Positions 36,443 to 45,761 of a stretch of 64,000 nucleotides of DNA are shown piece by piece (position 1 is the first letter of the stretch; each line of letters opens with the position of its first letter). This DNA comes from Glaciecola nitratireducens FR1064 (GTDB lineage: Bacteria; Pseudomonadota; Gammaproteobacteria; Enterobacterales; Alteromonadaceae), in assembly GCF_000226565.1 (NCBI RefSeq), contig NC_016041.1, positions 3,534,001-3,598,000 of the forward strand. The letters are read 5' to 3'. The notes under the pieces are model-generated. The model had not been told where the DNA came from. It ran no database searches and saw nothing but the letters and a program-made list of their open reading frames with translations. Position numbers and translations under genes: made by a program.

Positions 36443-39400
36443 ATGCTAAGTAATGTTATTCGTTTTTCCCTCACTCAGCGTGTATTTGTACTCATTGTAT
36501 CTCTGTTTTTGTTTTTAGCCGGCGCTTCCGCTTGGTTTGCATTACCAATTGATGCTTTTCCGGAAATTTCTCCAACTCAAGTAAAAGTCATATTGAAAGC
36601 GCCGGGCATGACTGCTGAGGAAATTGAAGCACAAGTAACGCTGCCAATCGAAACTGAGCTCTTAGGTATTCCAGATCAACAAATCCTTCGCTCAACCACT
36701 AAATACGCAATAACTGATATCACTATCGACTTCAAAGAAGGCACCGATATTTATTGGGCGCGCCAGCAGGTAGCTGAGCGTTTGGGTAACGTATTACCGT
36801 CTTTACCTTCTGGAATTGAGGGAGGCGTCGCGCCAATGAGTACGCCATTGAGCGAGATGTTTATGTTCTCAATAGAAAACCCCGCTATGAGCCTGATTGA
36901 ACGGCGGCAGCTTTTAGAATGGGAAATCCGTCCACTTTTGAGAAGCATCAACGGTGTGGCTGACGTTAACATCTTAGGAGGCTTCGCTAAAACATTCCAA
37001 ATTAGTCCCGATCCAATAAAGCTGGCTGGTATTGGAATGTCGTTTACACAGTTAAGTGAAGCGATTCAAGACATTAACCAAAATGGCAGCATTGGACGCT
37101 TGAATATTGGCAACGATACGCTGATTGTTCGCTCAGAAGGGCGCATACAGAATCTCCACGAACTGCAAAACATAGTGATTGCAAACAAAAACAATACCCC
37201 CATTCGCTTGCAGGACGTCGCAAAGGTTAATATCGGCCATCTCACTCGCTACGGTTCAGTCACACGCAATGGCGTAGAAACAACAGAAGCTATCGTGATC
37301 GCATTAAAAGGAGCAAATACGGCTGATGTGATAGAGAACGTTTCAAAAAAGCTTGAGCTCATACAGGGAACATTGCCCGAAGGGACTGAAATAAATGTGT
37401 TTTATAACCGAAAAACACTTATTGATACTGCTATTGGCACTATCGAAGAGGCGCTTATTATTGCCGTTGCTCTGGTAATATTGCTGCTCTCATTATTTCT
37501 TGGCAATGTGCGCGCTGCTATCGTGGTCTCGTTGGTATTGCCGCTGTCGGCCGTTTGTACCTTTTTATTGATGAACTATTTTAATATGTCCGCCAACTTA
37601 ATGAGTTTAGGTGGCTTAGTTATTGCGATAGGTATGCTGGTAGATGCATCTGTTGTAGTGGTTGAGAATACCGTTAATACGCTTAAACAAAATGCCGCCT
37701 TACCGAAATTGCATCTAATTTTTCGTGCCTGCAAAGAAGTTGCGGTTCCAGTGGTGTCGGGAACGATCATTGTCATTATCGTTTTCTCCCCGCTGCTAAC
37801 GCTAACAGGACTAGAAGGTAAGCTATTTAAGCCAGTCGCCATTACCATCGTATTTGCCATGCTTTCGTCATTGGTATTGTCGCTCACCGTAATACCTGCG
37901 CTAGCCTCACTATTGCTCAAAGCCGATACTATCAGCGAGCCGCGTTTCGTAATTTGCTTGCAAGAGAAATATCACGCTGCACTAAAACGCACAATATTGA
38001 AACCTACTCCTGTGATAATAGTCACCCTAGTAGTGTTAGTCGGCAGTATCGTACTTTATAGCCTGCTCGGAAAAACCTTTATGCCCGTACTTGATGAGGG
38101 CGACATTATTGTGCAGCTAGAAAAGTCGCCCAACATTTCGTTGCAGGCTTCAACCGATCTAGACATTCAAATCGAGAAGGCCTTACTTGCCAATATCCCC
38201 GAAATTAAGCAAATTGTAGCACGAGTTGGCTCTGATGAAATTGGCTTGGACCCAATGAGTTTAAATGAAACTGATGTTTTCATGGAGCTGGCACCTGTCG
38301 AAACTTGGCGCTTTGATAGCAAACAAGAACTCATTGAAGAAATTCGCAAGGTAATGGAAGGCTTTCCTGGCATCAACGTTGGCTTTACGCAACCTATTCA
38401 AATGCGCGTTTCTGAAATGCTCACGGGCAGTACAGGTGATGTTTCAATTAAAGTATTCGGCAACGATATTGCGGTATTAGCCAAACTAGCAGAACAGATA
38501 AGTGAAAAAGCGCGAACGTTAGAAGGTAGCGTTGACGTTAATGCCTCTGTAATTGAAGGCGGTGACTTCTTGAACATAAGGCTAAAGCCAGAAATTGCCA
38601 GTGCTTACAATATGACAATAGCTGAGCTCTCGCTGTTTGTTAAGTCGCAAATTGAATCTACGGAGCTTTCAACCTTAATTGAAGGTAAGAAAAAAACGCC
38701 CATCGTATTTGGGCTAACGAGCTCCAGCAAACTCAAACCTGGAACAATCAACGATCTACAACAAATGACGATATTGATGCCAGATGCCAGTTTAATGCCG
38801 CTTTCAAGCATAGCTAATGTATCGTTTAAACAAGGACCAATCCTAATAGAGCGTGAAAACAGCAATAGATTTGCGGTTGTTACTACAAACGTAGAAGAAA
38901 GAGATATTGTTGGTTTTGTCGAGGAACTGAAAGAGCTTCTTGCAACATCACTAGACTTACCGGTCGGTTATACACTTAATTTTGGCGGCGAATTTGAAAA
39001 TCAACAAAGAGCAGCAACTAATCTTATGCTCGTTATTCCTATCGCACTTGGCTTGATCCTCATTATTTTATTTACCACATTTGGCGCCTTGAGCAAGGCC
39101 GGTTTAATATTAGCCAATATTCCCTTTGCGACAATGGGTGGCGTTATCGCACTTTATTTAAGCGGGGAGTTTTTGTCTGTGCCAGCTTCTGTAGGCTTTA
39201 TTGCTTTGCTTGGTGTGGCCGTCTTGAACGGTGTCGTCATGGTCAGTTATTTTGAACAAACTAGGTTTGAAGTAACCAACGTAGTTGACCGCATTGTTCT
39301 TGGTGCAAAACGACGGTTACGCCCAGTGTTAATGACAGCCAGCACCGCAATGTTTGGCCTTTTCCCACTTGCTTTTGCAACCGGACCGGGTGCTGAGATT

Positions 39401-39520
39401 CAAAAACCGCTTGCCATTGTCGTAATTGGTGGTTTATTTACCTCTACTTTTACGACTTTGTTTTTAATTCCCGTGTTTTATATTTGGTTGGAGAATCGCC
39501 GTGGCGCTAACACAAAATGA
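36443..39520 (+). CDS. RND transporter of the heavy-metal efflux (CzcA/CusA) family
   Basis: A 1025-residue inner-membrane pump of normal RND length. The N-terminus (FSLTQRVFVLIVSLFLFLAGASAWFALPIDAFPEISPTQVKVI) and two large periplasmic loops match the HME-RND group. TM4 reads SLGGLVIAIGMLVDASVVVVEN, giving the Asp and Glu proton-relay residues in a CusA-like frame, while the periplasmic DPMSLNETDVFMEL resembles CzcA. TM11-12 hold GVAVLNGVVMVSYF. Substrate is probably a metal cation, with monovalent versus divalent undecided because the signatures are mixed. Cotranscribed with adaptor, TolC-type protein and DUF3240. Confidence 0.9.
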   Translation: MLSNVIRFSLTQRVFVLIVSLFLFLAGASAWFALPIDAFPEISPTQVKVILKAPGMTAEEIEAQVTLPIETELLGIPDQQILRSTTKYAITDITIDFKEGTDIYWARQQVAERLGNVLPSLPSGIEGGVAPMSTPLSEMFMFSIENPAMSLIERRQLLEWEIRPLLRSINGVADVNILGGFAKTFQISPDPIKLAGIGMSFTQLSEAIQDINQNGSIGRLNIGNDTLIVRSEGRIQNLHELQNIVIANKNNTPIRLQDVAKVNIGHLTRYGSVTRNGVETTEAIVIALKGANTADVIENVSKKLELIQGTLPEGTEINVFYNRKTLIDTAIGTIEEALIIAVALVILLLSLFLGNVRAAIVVSLVLPLSAVCTFLLMNYFNMSANLMSLGGLVIAIGMLVDASVVVVENTVNTLKQNAALPKLHLIFRACKEVAVPVVSGTIIVIIVFSPLLTLTGLEGKLFKPVAITIVFAMLSSLVLSLTVIPALASLLLKADTISEPRFVICLQEKYHAALKRTILKPTPVIIVTLVVLVGSIVLYSLLGKTFMPVLDEGDIIVQLEKSPNISLQASTDLDIQIEKALLANIPEIKQIVARVGSDEIGLDPMSLNETDVFMELAPVETWRFDSKQELIEEIRKVMEGFPGINVGFTQPIQMRVSEMLTGSTGDVSIKVFGNDIAVLAKLAEQISEKARTLEGSVDVNASVIEGGDFLNIRLKPEIASAYNMTIAELSLFVKSQIESTELSTLIEGKKKTPIVFGLTSSSKLKPGTINDLQQMTILMPDASLMPLSSIANVSFKQGPILIERENSNRFAVVTTNVEERDIVGFVEELKELLATSLDLPVGYTLNFGGEFENQQRAATNLMLVIPIALGLILIILFTTFGALSKAGLILANIPFATMGGVIALYLSGEFLSVPASVGFIALLGVAVLNGVVMVSYFEQTRFEVTNVVDRIVLGAKRRLRPVLMTASTAMFGLFPLAFATGPGAEIQKPLAIVVIGGLFTSTFTTLFLIPVFYIWLENRRGANTK

Positions 39521-39812
39521 TCTGATGCTCGTCGCAATTGTGCCTGAAGATTTGAAAGATAAAGTAGTCGATACACTAATGGGGGAAACCTTCATAAGCG
39601 GATTCAGCTTAGCCAAAATTCAAGGCTTTAGTAAGGAACATAGCCACTACAATATTAGAGAACAGGTTGAAGGCTATCGAGACTTTTTTCGGTTTGAAGT
39701 ACTGCATCAGGCATCTACCTCAGAGCAACTTTGTGAGCTACTCGGTAAAACCAATAACGATAAGAGAATACGCTATTGGATATTGCCGTTAATTGAAGCG
39801 GGTGTTTTGTAA
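39501..39812 (+). CDS. DUF3240 family protein
   Basis: A 103-residue cytosolic alpha/beta protein matching DUF3240, a PII-like small family regularly found downstream of CzcA-type pumps (LMLVAIVPEDLKDKVVDTLM ... FSLAKIQGF ... GKTNNDKRIRYWILPLIEAGVL). Starts at GTG 39501 with GGAG seven bases upstream, overlapping the end of the pump gene by 20 nt. The context suggests a regulatory or sensory role in metal efflux; no activity is established. Confidence 0.85.
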   Translation: MALTQNDLMLVAIVPEDLKDKVVDTLMGETFISGFSLAKIQGFSKEHSHYNIREQVEGYRDFFRFEVLHQASTSEQLCELLGKTNNDKRIRYWILPLIEAGVL

Positions 39813-39863
39813 CGCATCATTAAACTAAAGCCATGAAACGCGACTAGTGGATAAGCTAAAAAA

Positions 39864-39902
39864 GCTAACTTACAACAGGCATTGTTGATCAATTAAGTTA
39901 GC
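39864..39902 (+). terminator. Nested hairpin after the efflux operon
   Basis: GCTAACTTA (39864-39872) pairs with TAAGTTAGC (39894-39902), and inside it CAACA pairs with TGTTG. The tail TATTCTTTC is moderately T-rich. It probably terminates the efflux operon before the DUF885 gene. Confidence 0.5.
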
Positions 39903-39971
39903 TATTCTTTCTCAATTAGCATTACAATCATCATCGGAAGATCTAAAACAATAAACAGGGATAAGCAAATC

Positions 39972-41792
39972 ATGAAGACATTCTTTAAATGGCTCGGCAT
40001 TGTTGTGCTTGGTATTCTTATCATTACAGGTGCAGTTGCAACGCATGAGTGGAAGGCTGAAAAACCTTTTTCTTTCAGAGTATTTCTTGACCGCACACTC
40101 ATAAAGCAAGCGCTTAAAAGCCCCGAAACAATGACCTCTATTGGCGTGTTTGAGAGCATCGGCATTACAGGTCATAACGCTCACTTAGATGATGCAAGTG
40201 AGGCAGCTTCTGCAGCGATGTTCACCGACTTAGCTGATGCCAAGCAGGTGCTTTTACAATATAAAGACCTTAACGAAGACCAGCAGCTCTCAAAAGAAAT
40301 CGCTTTATACCTGTTTGATACTATCGAAGGATTTGAAAAATATCAGCATCACAACTACCCCTTCAATCAAATGTCTGGTGCGCAAAGCAACTTTCCTAGT
40401 TTCATGGATGCCCAGCATGCGATTACCGATGTTGAAAGTGTGCAGAACTACATTTCACGCTTAAGTGAATCAAAGCGTTATTACGAGCAAATGATGGAAG
40501 GCCTTAAAATTCGAGAAGAGAAAGGAATTATTCCACCAAAATTTGTTGTGCGTCGCGTAATTGATGAGATGCAAGGATTTGTCGACAAACCTTCCACGGA
40601 AAATATTCTTTATACTTCTTTACATGAAAAGATGAAGAAAACAGAGCTCATCCCTTCTGAGCAATATGACGATTTACTCAAGCAGACACAAACGCAGATT
40701 GAAACGACGGTTTACCCTACCTATAAAATGCTAATCGCTTACTTTTCAGAACTAGAAGCTAAAGCAGGCAATAACGATGGTATTTGGCAAATTCCTGATG
40801 GTGAAAATGTTTACAAACTCGCACTGCGTTTTTTCACAACGACGGACTACAGCGCGGATCAAATTCATAATATCGGATTAGCTGAAGTTGATCGTATTCA
40901 AGCCGAAATCTTAAGCATCCTTGGCAGTGAAGGCTTTGATATCAGCGCGGGTTTTACACCTGCTATTAATGCTCTGGCAAATGACGAGCGCTTTTATTAT
41001 CCTGATACAGATGAAGGACGCGAACAAATTTTGCTTGACTACCAAACTATTTTGGACGAAATAGATGCAGGCTTAGGAGATGCATTTTCGCTAAGGCCCA
41101 AGGCCGGAATGGAAGTGAAGCGCATTCCATTGTTTAAGGAAAAAACAGCACCCGGTGCATACTATCAGCAACCCTCTATTGACGGCACACGACCTGGCGT
41201 ATTCTTTGCCAATTTATACGACATCAAAGCAACGCCAACTTATTCAATGCGCACCTTGGCGTATCATGAAGGTATACCGGGGCACCATTTTCAAATTGCC
41301 ATTGCGATGGAATTGGAAGGTATACCGATATTCAGAACCATCTCTCCTTTCACTGCTTATGTTGAAGGTTGGGCGCTTTATGCAGAGTATTTAGCGTGGG
41401 AATTAGGTTTTCAAGATGACCCTTTTGATAACATTGGTCGACTGCAAGCTGAACTGTTTAGAGCAGTGCGTCTAGTGGTTGATACTGGCATTCATGCAAA
41501 GCGCTGGACACGTGAAGCGGCTATTGAATATATGTTGCTTAATACTGGCATGGCTGAATCAGATGTGACATCTGAAATTGAGCGCTATATTGTGATGCCA
41601 GGTCAAGCTACTGCTTACAAAGTTGGTATGATGAAAATTCTTGAGGTCAGAGCTAAAGCGCAAAAAGCGTTAGGTGATAAATTTTCATTGGGTGAGTTTC
41701 ATGATGTCATTTTGAAAAATGGCGCTGTTCCACTAGATATTATGGAAAGATTGGTTGATCAATACATTGAAGCGAAATTGAACGCGAGTTAA
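39972..41792 (+). CDS. DUF885 family protein (metallopeptidase-like), membrane-anchored
   Basis: A 606-residue protein with one N-terminal transmembrane or uncleaved signal segment (residues 8-24, WLGIVVLGILIITGAVA). The catalytic-like motif is HEGIPGHH at 432-439 followed by QIAIAMELEGIPIFR and YVEGWALYAEYLAWELG, the DUF885 hallmark, which combines an HExxxHH-type metal site with a downstream Glu. The C-terminus has VMPGQATAYKVGMMKILEVRAKAQ. DUF885 proteins are predicted zinc peptidases outside the cytoplasmic membrane. A second copy starts 1.9 kb downstream. Substrate unknown. Confidence 0.85.
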   Translation: MKTFFKWLGIVVLGILIITGAVATHEWKAEKPFSFRVFLDRTLIKQALKSPETMTSIGVFESIGITGHNAHLDDASEAASAAMFTDLADAKQVLLQYKDLNEDQQLSKEIALYLFDTIEGFEKYQHHNYPFNQMSGAQSNFPSFMDAQHAITDVESVQNYISRLSESKRYYEQMMEGLKIREEKGIIPPKFVVRRVIDEMQGFVDKPSTENILYTSLHEKMKKTELIPSEQYDDLLKQTQTQIETTVYPTYKMLIAYFSELEAKAGNNDGIWQIPDGENVYKLALRFFTTTDYSADQIHNIGLAEVDRIQAEILSILGSEGFDISAGFTPAINALANDERFYYPDTDEGREQILLDYQTILDEIDAGLGDAFSLRPKAGMEVKRIPLFKEKTAPGAYYQQPSIDGTRPGVFFANLYDIKATPTYSMRTLAYHEGIPGHHFQIAIAMELEGIPIFRTISPFTAYVEGWALYAEYLAWELGFQDDPFDNIGRLQAELFRAVRLVVDTGIHAKRWTREAAIEYMLLNTGMAESDVTSEIERYIVMPGQATAYKVGMMKILEVRAKAQKALGDKFSLGEFHDVILKNGAVPLDIMERLVDQYIEAKLNAS

Positions 41793-41827
41793 CCCTAGAA
41801 CATCGCAATACTTAAGAACACGAGGCA

Positions 41828-41913
41828 AGTTGTCAATGTTATCTTAAAGCCACCGTCATCTCCACGAAAGTGGAGACCTGGTAAACCCACTAGTAGGCTG
41901 AAAATTGACAACT
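41828..41913. repeat. Composite palindromic repeat element
   Basis: Outer 10-bp perfect inverted repeats AGTTGTCAAT (41828-41837) and ATTGACAACT (41904-41913) enclose a 7-bp hairpin TCTCCAC-GAAA-GTGGAGA (41859-41876) with a GNRA-type tetraloop. The GTCATC...GAAA...GAGACCT style resembles dispersed REP-like elements in Alteromonadales intergenic regions. Another palindrome, TTACCGC-TTTC-GCGGTAA, follows at 41933-41950. No coding sequence is present. It could be a REP unit, a tiny nonautonomous transposon relic or an RNA structure; no second copy was noticed in this window. Confidence 0.55.
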
Positions 41914-42048
41914 CAATAGTATATCAAGGAGGTTACCGCTTTCGCGGTAATGAGCAGGGTTGTGTTAAAATTTAATGGCTCTAGTGACCACAATATGCCG
42001 AAACTTCCCTTTTACCTACATGGCTCTTATGACTGCTATAGGCACTTG

Positions 42049-43038
42049 CTATTCTTCGCTGTAACGTAAACCCCACTGCGCTCTTACCGTGTCCATCGTT
42101 TCCATCACTTGAATGCTTTCGTCTTGAGGCAATATGGGACTTTGCTGCAAACCCTGCGCAATACAATCATGCATGTGTTGAATTTCAAAACTAAAGTCTT
42201 CATTAGCGTTGAAAGGAAAGCTATAGGTTTGGGGTTCCTGCCCTTCAACGTAAACGGTAAACTCTTGTGCGCCCAAAAAGTGAGGCACCCGAATATATCC
42301 TGATGAACCAGCAATTAATGCCTCAGTAGGAGCCGCATGGCTATATCCTGAAGACAACGAAGCCCTGCGACCGTCGCTGTATTCGAACAAATAAAACGAT
42401 CTTTCATCAACACCAGTGCTGTCCATAACCGCTGAGCTTTGGATATTCTCAGGGGCTTCACCAAAGACGATAAATGAGAAGGTGATGGGATAAATGCCAA
42501 GGTCTAATAAAGCGCCGCCTGCAAGTGCTTTATTCCTTAATCGATGACTTGGCTCTAACTTTGGATTGATACTAAAATCAGCTCGTAAACTTAGCACTTC
42601 GCCAATAGTGTTATCCGATAGCACTTTTTGTAACATGCGAATAGCGGGCAAAAATCGAGTCCAAACGGCCTCCATTAAAAAACAATTATTTTGTCGAGCA
42701 AGGGTATAGAGTTCTGTCGCTTGTTTTGCATTTAGGGTGATTGGTTTTTCGCATAATACGTGTTTATGATGCTGCAAGCAGAGCTTTACTGATTCGTAAT
42801 GAAAGTTGTGTGTGTTAGCCACATACACGGCATCAATGTCTTCGTCGGCGAGCAATGCTTCATAACTGTTATAGACTTTATTTATATTGTGTTCTGATTT
42901 TTGACTCTCAGCCCAAGCATGGGCTCTTTGCATTGATTTTGAAGCACATGCAATAAGTTTTCCTGAGTCCAAACAAGCCAAGCCGTTCGCAAAAGTGTTT
43001 GCTATTACCCCGCAGCCAATAACTCCCCAATTCAGCAT
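42049..43038 (-). CDS. Gfo/Idh/MocA family oxidoreductase
   Basis: A 329-residue NAD(P)-dependent sugar or polyol dehydrogenase. The Rossmann start WGVIGCGVIANTFANGL, then DAVYVANTHNFHYESVKLCLQHHKHVLCEKPITLN with the EKP signature, and the C-terminal domain beginning EAVWTRFLPAIRMLQ are family hallmarks; this subgroup resembles dihydrodiol/xylose dehydrogenases. It has no operon partner: neighbours on both sides are on the opposite strand. Substrate cannot be predicted. Confidence 0.88.
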   Translation of the reverse strand: MLNWGVIGCGVIANTFANGLACLDSGKLIACASKSMQRAHAWAESQKSEHNINKVYNSYEALLADEDIDAVYVANTHNFHYESVKLCLQHHKHVLCEKPITLNAKQATELYTLARQNNCFLMEAVWTRFLPAIRMLQKVLSDNTIGEVLSLRADFSINPKLEPSHRLRNKALAGGALLDLGIYPITFSFIVFGEAPENIQSSAVMDSTGVDERSFYLFEYSDGRRASLSSGYSHAAPTEALIAGSSGYIRVPHFLGAQEFTVYVEGQEPQTYSFPFNANEDFSFEIQHMHDCIAQGLQQSPILPQDESIQVMETMDTVRAQWGLRYSEE

Positions 43039-43271
43039 TATTCATCCTTAAAGCACTGTTAAAATTATGGTACTAGAAAAACAATAATAGACTAATTTTT
43101 GTAAAAAGCAGAGTGGCGCCGTCAAGCTAGTGAAAAACGAAGTAAAAGACTCGGCTATGATTCAGATCAAGACTGTCTAAACATTAAAGGCGTAGAGTAA
43201 AATATGCTTTATGTTTAGTCTTCAAATTAGCTATTTTTCACAGCATACACTGCTCAATATAAGAGATCTAA

Positions 43272-43532
43272 ATGACTGATAAAAAAATTATTTTAACGCT
43301 CAAGATAGTCATAAGCGTTGGCATTAGTTTAATACTCTTGGGTGTCTACTTTCATTTATTCAATCAAACGATTGAAGACATGGGCGTAAATGGCATCATC
43401 ATTAGTGCAGGCTGCGTTGCAGTTGGCATGGCCTTATCCCTACCTACCAAAATGTTTCTTACCTTTTTGCTCGTGAAAAGGGAAATGGATCAGGACAAAA
43501 AAAAACCATCAAAAGCTGAACCAACACCATAG
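43272..43532 (+). CDS. Small two-TM membrane protein of unknown function
   Basis: An 86-residue protein with two predicted transmembrane helices (residues 8-28 IILTLKIVISVGISLILLGVY and 42-62 IIISAGCVAVGMALSLPTKMF) and a positively charged tail rich in Lys and Pro (KREMDQDKKKPSKAEPTP). It lies between a Gfo/Idh gene and the second DUF885 gene. I do not recognise a family. The hydrophobic pattern and clean positive-inside tail support a real gene, but no Shine-Dalgarno stands out before the ATG (ATAAGAGATCTAA). Confidence 0.55.
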   Translation: MTDKKIILTLKIVISVGISLILLGVYFHLFNQTIEDMGVNGIIISAGCVAVGMALSLPTKMFLTFLLVKREMDQDKKKPSKAEPTP

Positions 43533-43669
43533 ATTGCTGCAAAGAAAGTACTCAATAACCGCCCGATAAATCGATACACTAAACCCTAGAGTTTGAATAA
43601 TTGTGTTCATTGGCTAAGCGGAGTAGGATAAAAACCAAATAAAAGTTTCGCTTTCAAATTGAGATAACT

Positions 43670-45574
43670 ATGCGCTTAAATAAAATTACGCTTGCCACGC
43701 TTTCTATAATCACAGGCTTTACCCTAGTCGGCTGTGAAAAAACAGATGATACAAATGGATCGCAAGCAGCAGGCACACAAACAACTAAGTCAATGCCAGC
43801 AACAGCTGTTAGTGCCGCAGAGCAATCCGCAGAAACAGCAAAGTTGAACGCTTGGTTTGAGGATAAATTTGAGCAAGAATTAATGCTTAGCCCCACGTCA
43901 CTGACTGTGCTCGGCAGAAGCCAACGTCAAGATGAAATAGATGATTATTCAGAACAGGCGTATGACGCGCAAATAGCGTTAAAGAAAGCTAACCTAAAAG
44001 AACTTCAAAGCACGTTTGACTATGCAAAACTAACAGACGATGCAAAGATTTCTTATGACCTTTGGATATACTTAAGCGACCAAGCAATTGCCGCCTACGA
44101 GTTTCGTTATAACCGATATGTATTTGAGCAAATGAATGCGGTTCACAGCTTTTTCCCGCAGTTACTTATAGCGCTGCACAAAGTCGAAACAGGCGAACAT
44201 ATGCAGCAATATCTCAAGCGGATATCGGCGAGCGGAACGGCGCTTGATCAGCTTATTTTAGTATCGAAAAAAATCGCTGAAAAAGGCGTTAGACCACCCT
44301 ATTTTGCTTTTGAAGCTGTTATTGATGAGTCTACTAAAATAATATCAGGCGCCCCATTTTCTGACGGCGTCGACAGCGCGATCTGGGCTGACGCACAAAC
44401 TAAAATAAAAGGTTTATTAGAGCAAAACCAGCTTACTCAAAGCGAAGCTGACGACTTAACTAACAACATCAAAAAAGCACTCATAGAAGATTTTAAACCT
44501 GCATATGAAAGACTCATCGCATGGCAGCGAGCAGACAGAGTTAATGCAAGCGAGGAGGCTTTGGGAGCCAATGCGTTACCTAATGGTTTAGCCTTTTACA
44601 ACGAGCGCTTAGCTAACCAAACAACTACCGATTTAAGCGCAGATGAAGTGCATAATATCGGTTTGAAAGAAGTCGCTCGCCTGCGCGCTGAAATGGAAGT
44701 TGTTAAAGCTGAGTTTGGTTTTGAAGGCAGCTTGCAAGAATTTTTTGTCTTTTTACGCGACACTAAAGACGATGAGCGTTTGTATTACCCTGATACGGAC
44801 GCGGGACGCCAAGCTTATATAGATGATGCCACAGCCGCCATCAATAAAATCAAAAAAGTACTACCAGACTATTTTGGCATACTGCCGAAGGCTGACATGG
44901 TAGTAAAACGCGTTGAAGCTTTTAGAGAGCAGGACGGCGCAGCGCAGCACTACTCCTCATCAACGCCTGATGGTTCGAGACCTGGCGTCTACTATGCTCA
45001 CTTATCTGATATGACTGCAATGCCTAAAAGAGAACTTGAAGTCATTGCTTATCATGAAGGTTTGCCCGGTCATCATATGCAAATCGCCATTTCGCTTGAA
45101 TTAGACGGCGTACCTACTTTTAGAAAGCAATCTTATTTGAATGCCTACGGCGAAGGCTGGGCCTTATACTCAGAATGGTTAGCAAAACAAATGCCCGGTA
45201 CTTATCAAGACCCACTGTCAGAGTTTGGTCGTTTGGGCTCTGAAATGTGGCGAGCAATACGCTTAGTTGTTGATACAGGTTTGCATGCAAAAGGCTGGAG
45301 TGAAGAAGAAGCGATTACCTATTTCAAAGAAAACTCCGCAATTACCGGTGAACAAGCGCAGTCTGAAGTGCGTCGTTATTTAACCCTTCCCGGTCAAGCA
45401 ACTGGTTACAAAATCGGGATGCTCAAAATACAAGAACTTCGGGCATTAGCTGAAAAGCAACTCGGAGATAAGTTCGATATCAAAGCTTTTCATGACGTTA
45501 TTTTGGGCGGTGGTGCATTGCCCATGGTCATATTAGAGCGCAAAGTAAAAGCATGGATTACGAGTCAAAAGTAA
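43670..45574 (+). CDS. DUF885 family lipoprotein (metallopeptidase-like)
   Basis: A 634-residue paralogue of the protein at 39972. It is a lipoprotein: lipobox LVGC, Cys22. Residues 30-60 are a Ser/Thr/Gln-rich linker, followed by the DUF885 domain. The putative metal motif is HEGLPGHH at 462-469, then MQIAISLELDGVPTFRKQSYLNAYGEGWALYSEWLAKQMPG. The C-terminal YLTLPGQATGYKIGMLKIQELRALAEKQLGD matches its paralogue closely. Substrate unknown; the two likely act in the periplasm on similar peptides. Confidence 0.87.
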   Translation: MRLNKITLATLSIITGFTLVGCEKTDDTNGSQAAGTQTTKSMPATAVSAAEQSAETAKLNAWFEDKFEQELMLSPTSLTVLGRSQRQDEIDDYSEQAYDAQIALKKANLKELQSTFDYAKLTDDAKISYDLWIYLSDQAIAAYEFRYNRYVFEQMNAVHSFFPQLLIALHKVETGEHMQQYLKRISASGTALDQLILVSKKIAEKGVRPPYFAFEAVIDESTKIISGAPFSDGVDSAIWADAQTKIKGLLEQNQLTQSEADDLTNNIKKALIEDFKPAYERLIAWQRADRVNASEEALGANALPNGLAFYNERLANQTTTDLSADEVHNIGLKEVARLRAEMEVVKAEFGFEGSLQEFFVFLRDTKDDERLYYPDTDAGRQAYIDDATAAINKIKKVLPDYFGILPKADMVVKRVEAFREQDGAAQHYSSSTPDGSRPGVYYAHLSDMTAMPKRELEVIAYHEGLPGHHMQIAISLELDGVPTFRKQSYLNAYGEGWALYSEWLAKQMPGTYQDPLSEFGRLGSEMWRAIRLVVDTGLHAKGWSEEEAITYFKENSAITGEQAQSEVRRYLTLPGQATGYKIGMLKIQELRALAEKQLGDKFDIKAFHDVILGGGALPMVILERKVKAWITSQK

Positions 45575-45580
45575 TGCTAA

Positions 45581-45611
45581 GGCAATGAGTTAAAGAATTT
45601 TAGCCATTGCC
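45581..45611 (+). terminator. Inverted repeat after the DUF885 lipoprotein gene
   Basis: GGCAATG (45581-45587) and CATTGCC (45605-45611) form a 7-bp stem with a 17-nt loop seven bases after the stop codon. The tail (ATTTG) is weak, so this is a possible rather than firm terminator. Confidence 0.35.
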
Positions 45612-45761
45612 ATTTGATAATGCCTGATAATCAGGATGATCATTCAAACATAAAATTAAGTATGATATACAATTGCTTTATCATGGAAGTGAAAACGCCA
45701 ACGTGGAAATTTTCTCATTGAAACCCTTAAACCTATCCAAGCAGAGCTATAAGCATTAAAC

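Noticed and set aside
41933-41950. TTACCGC/GCGGTAA hairpin considered as an intrinsic terminator of the DUF885 gene
   Set aside because: Followed by TGAGCAG rather than a T-run and 140 bp after the stop; kept only as part of the palindromic region.
42105-42500. Short overlapping frames on the reverse strand within the Gfo/Idh gene
   Set aside because: They are alternative frames of one continuous, conserved oxidoreductase gene; no frameshift is needed to explain it.
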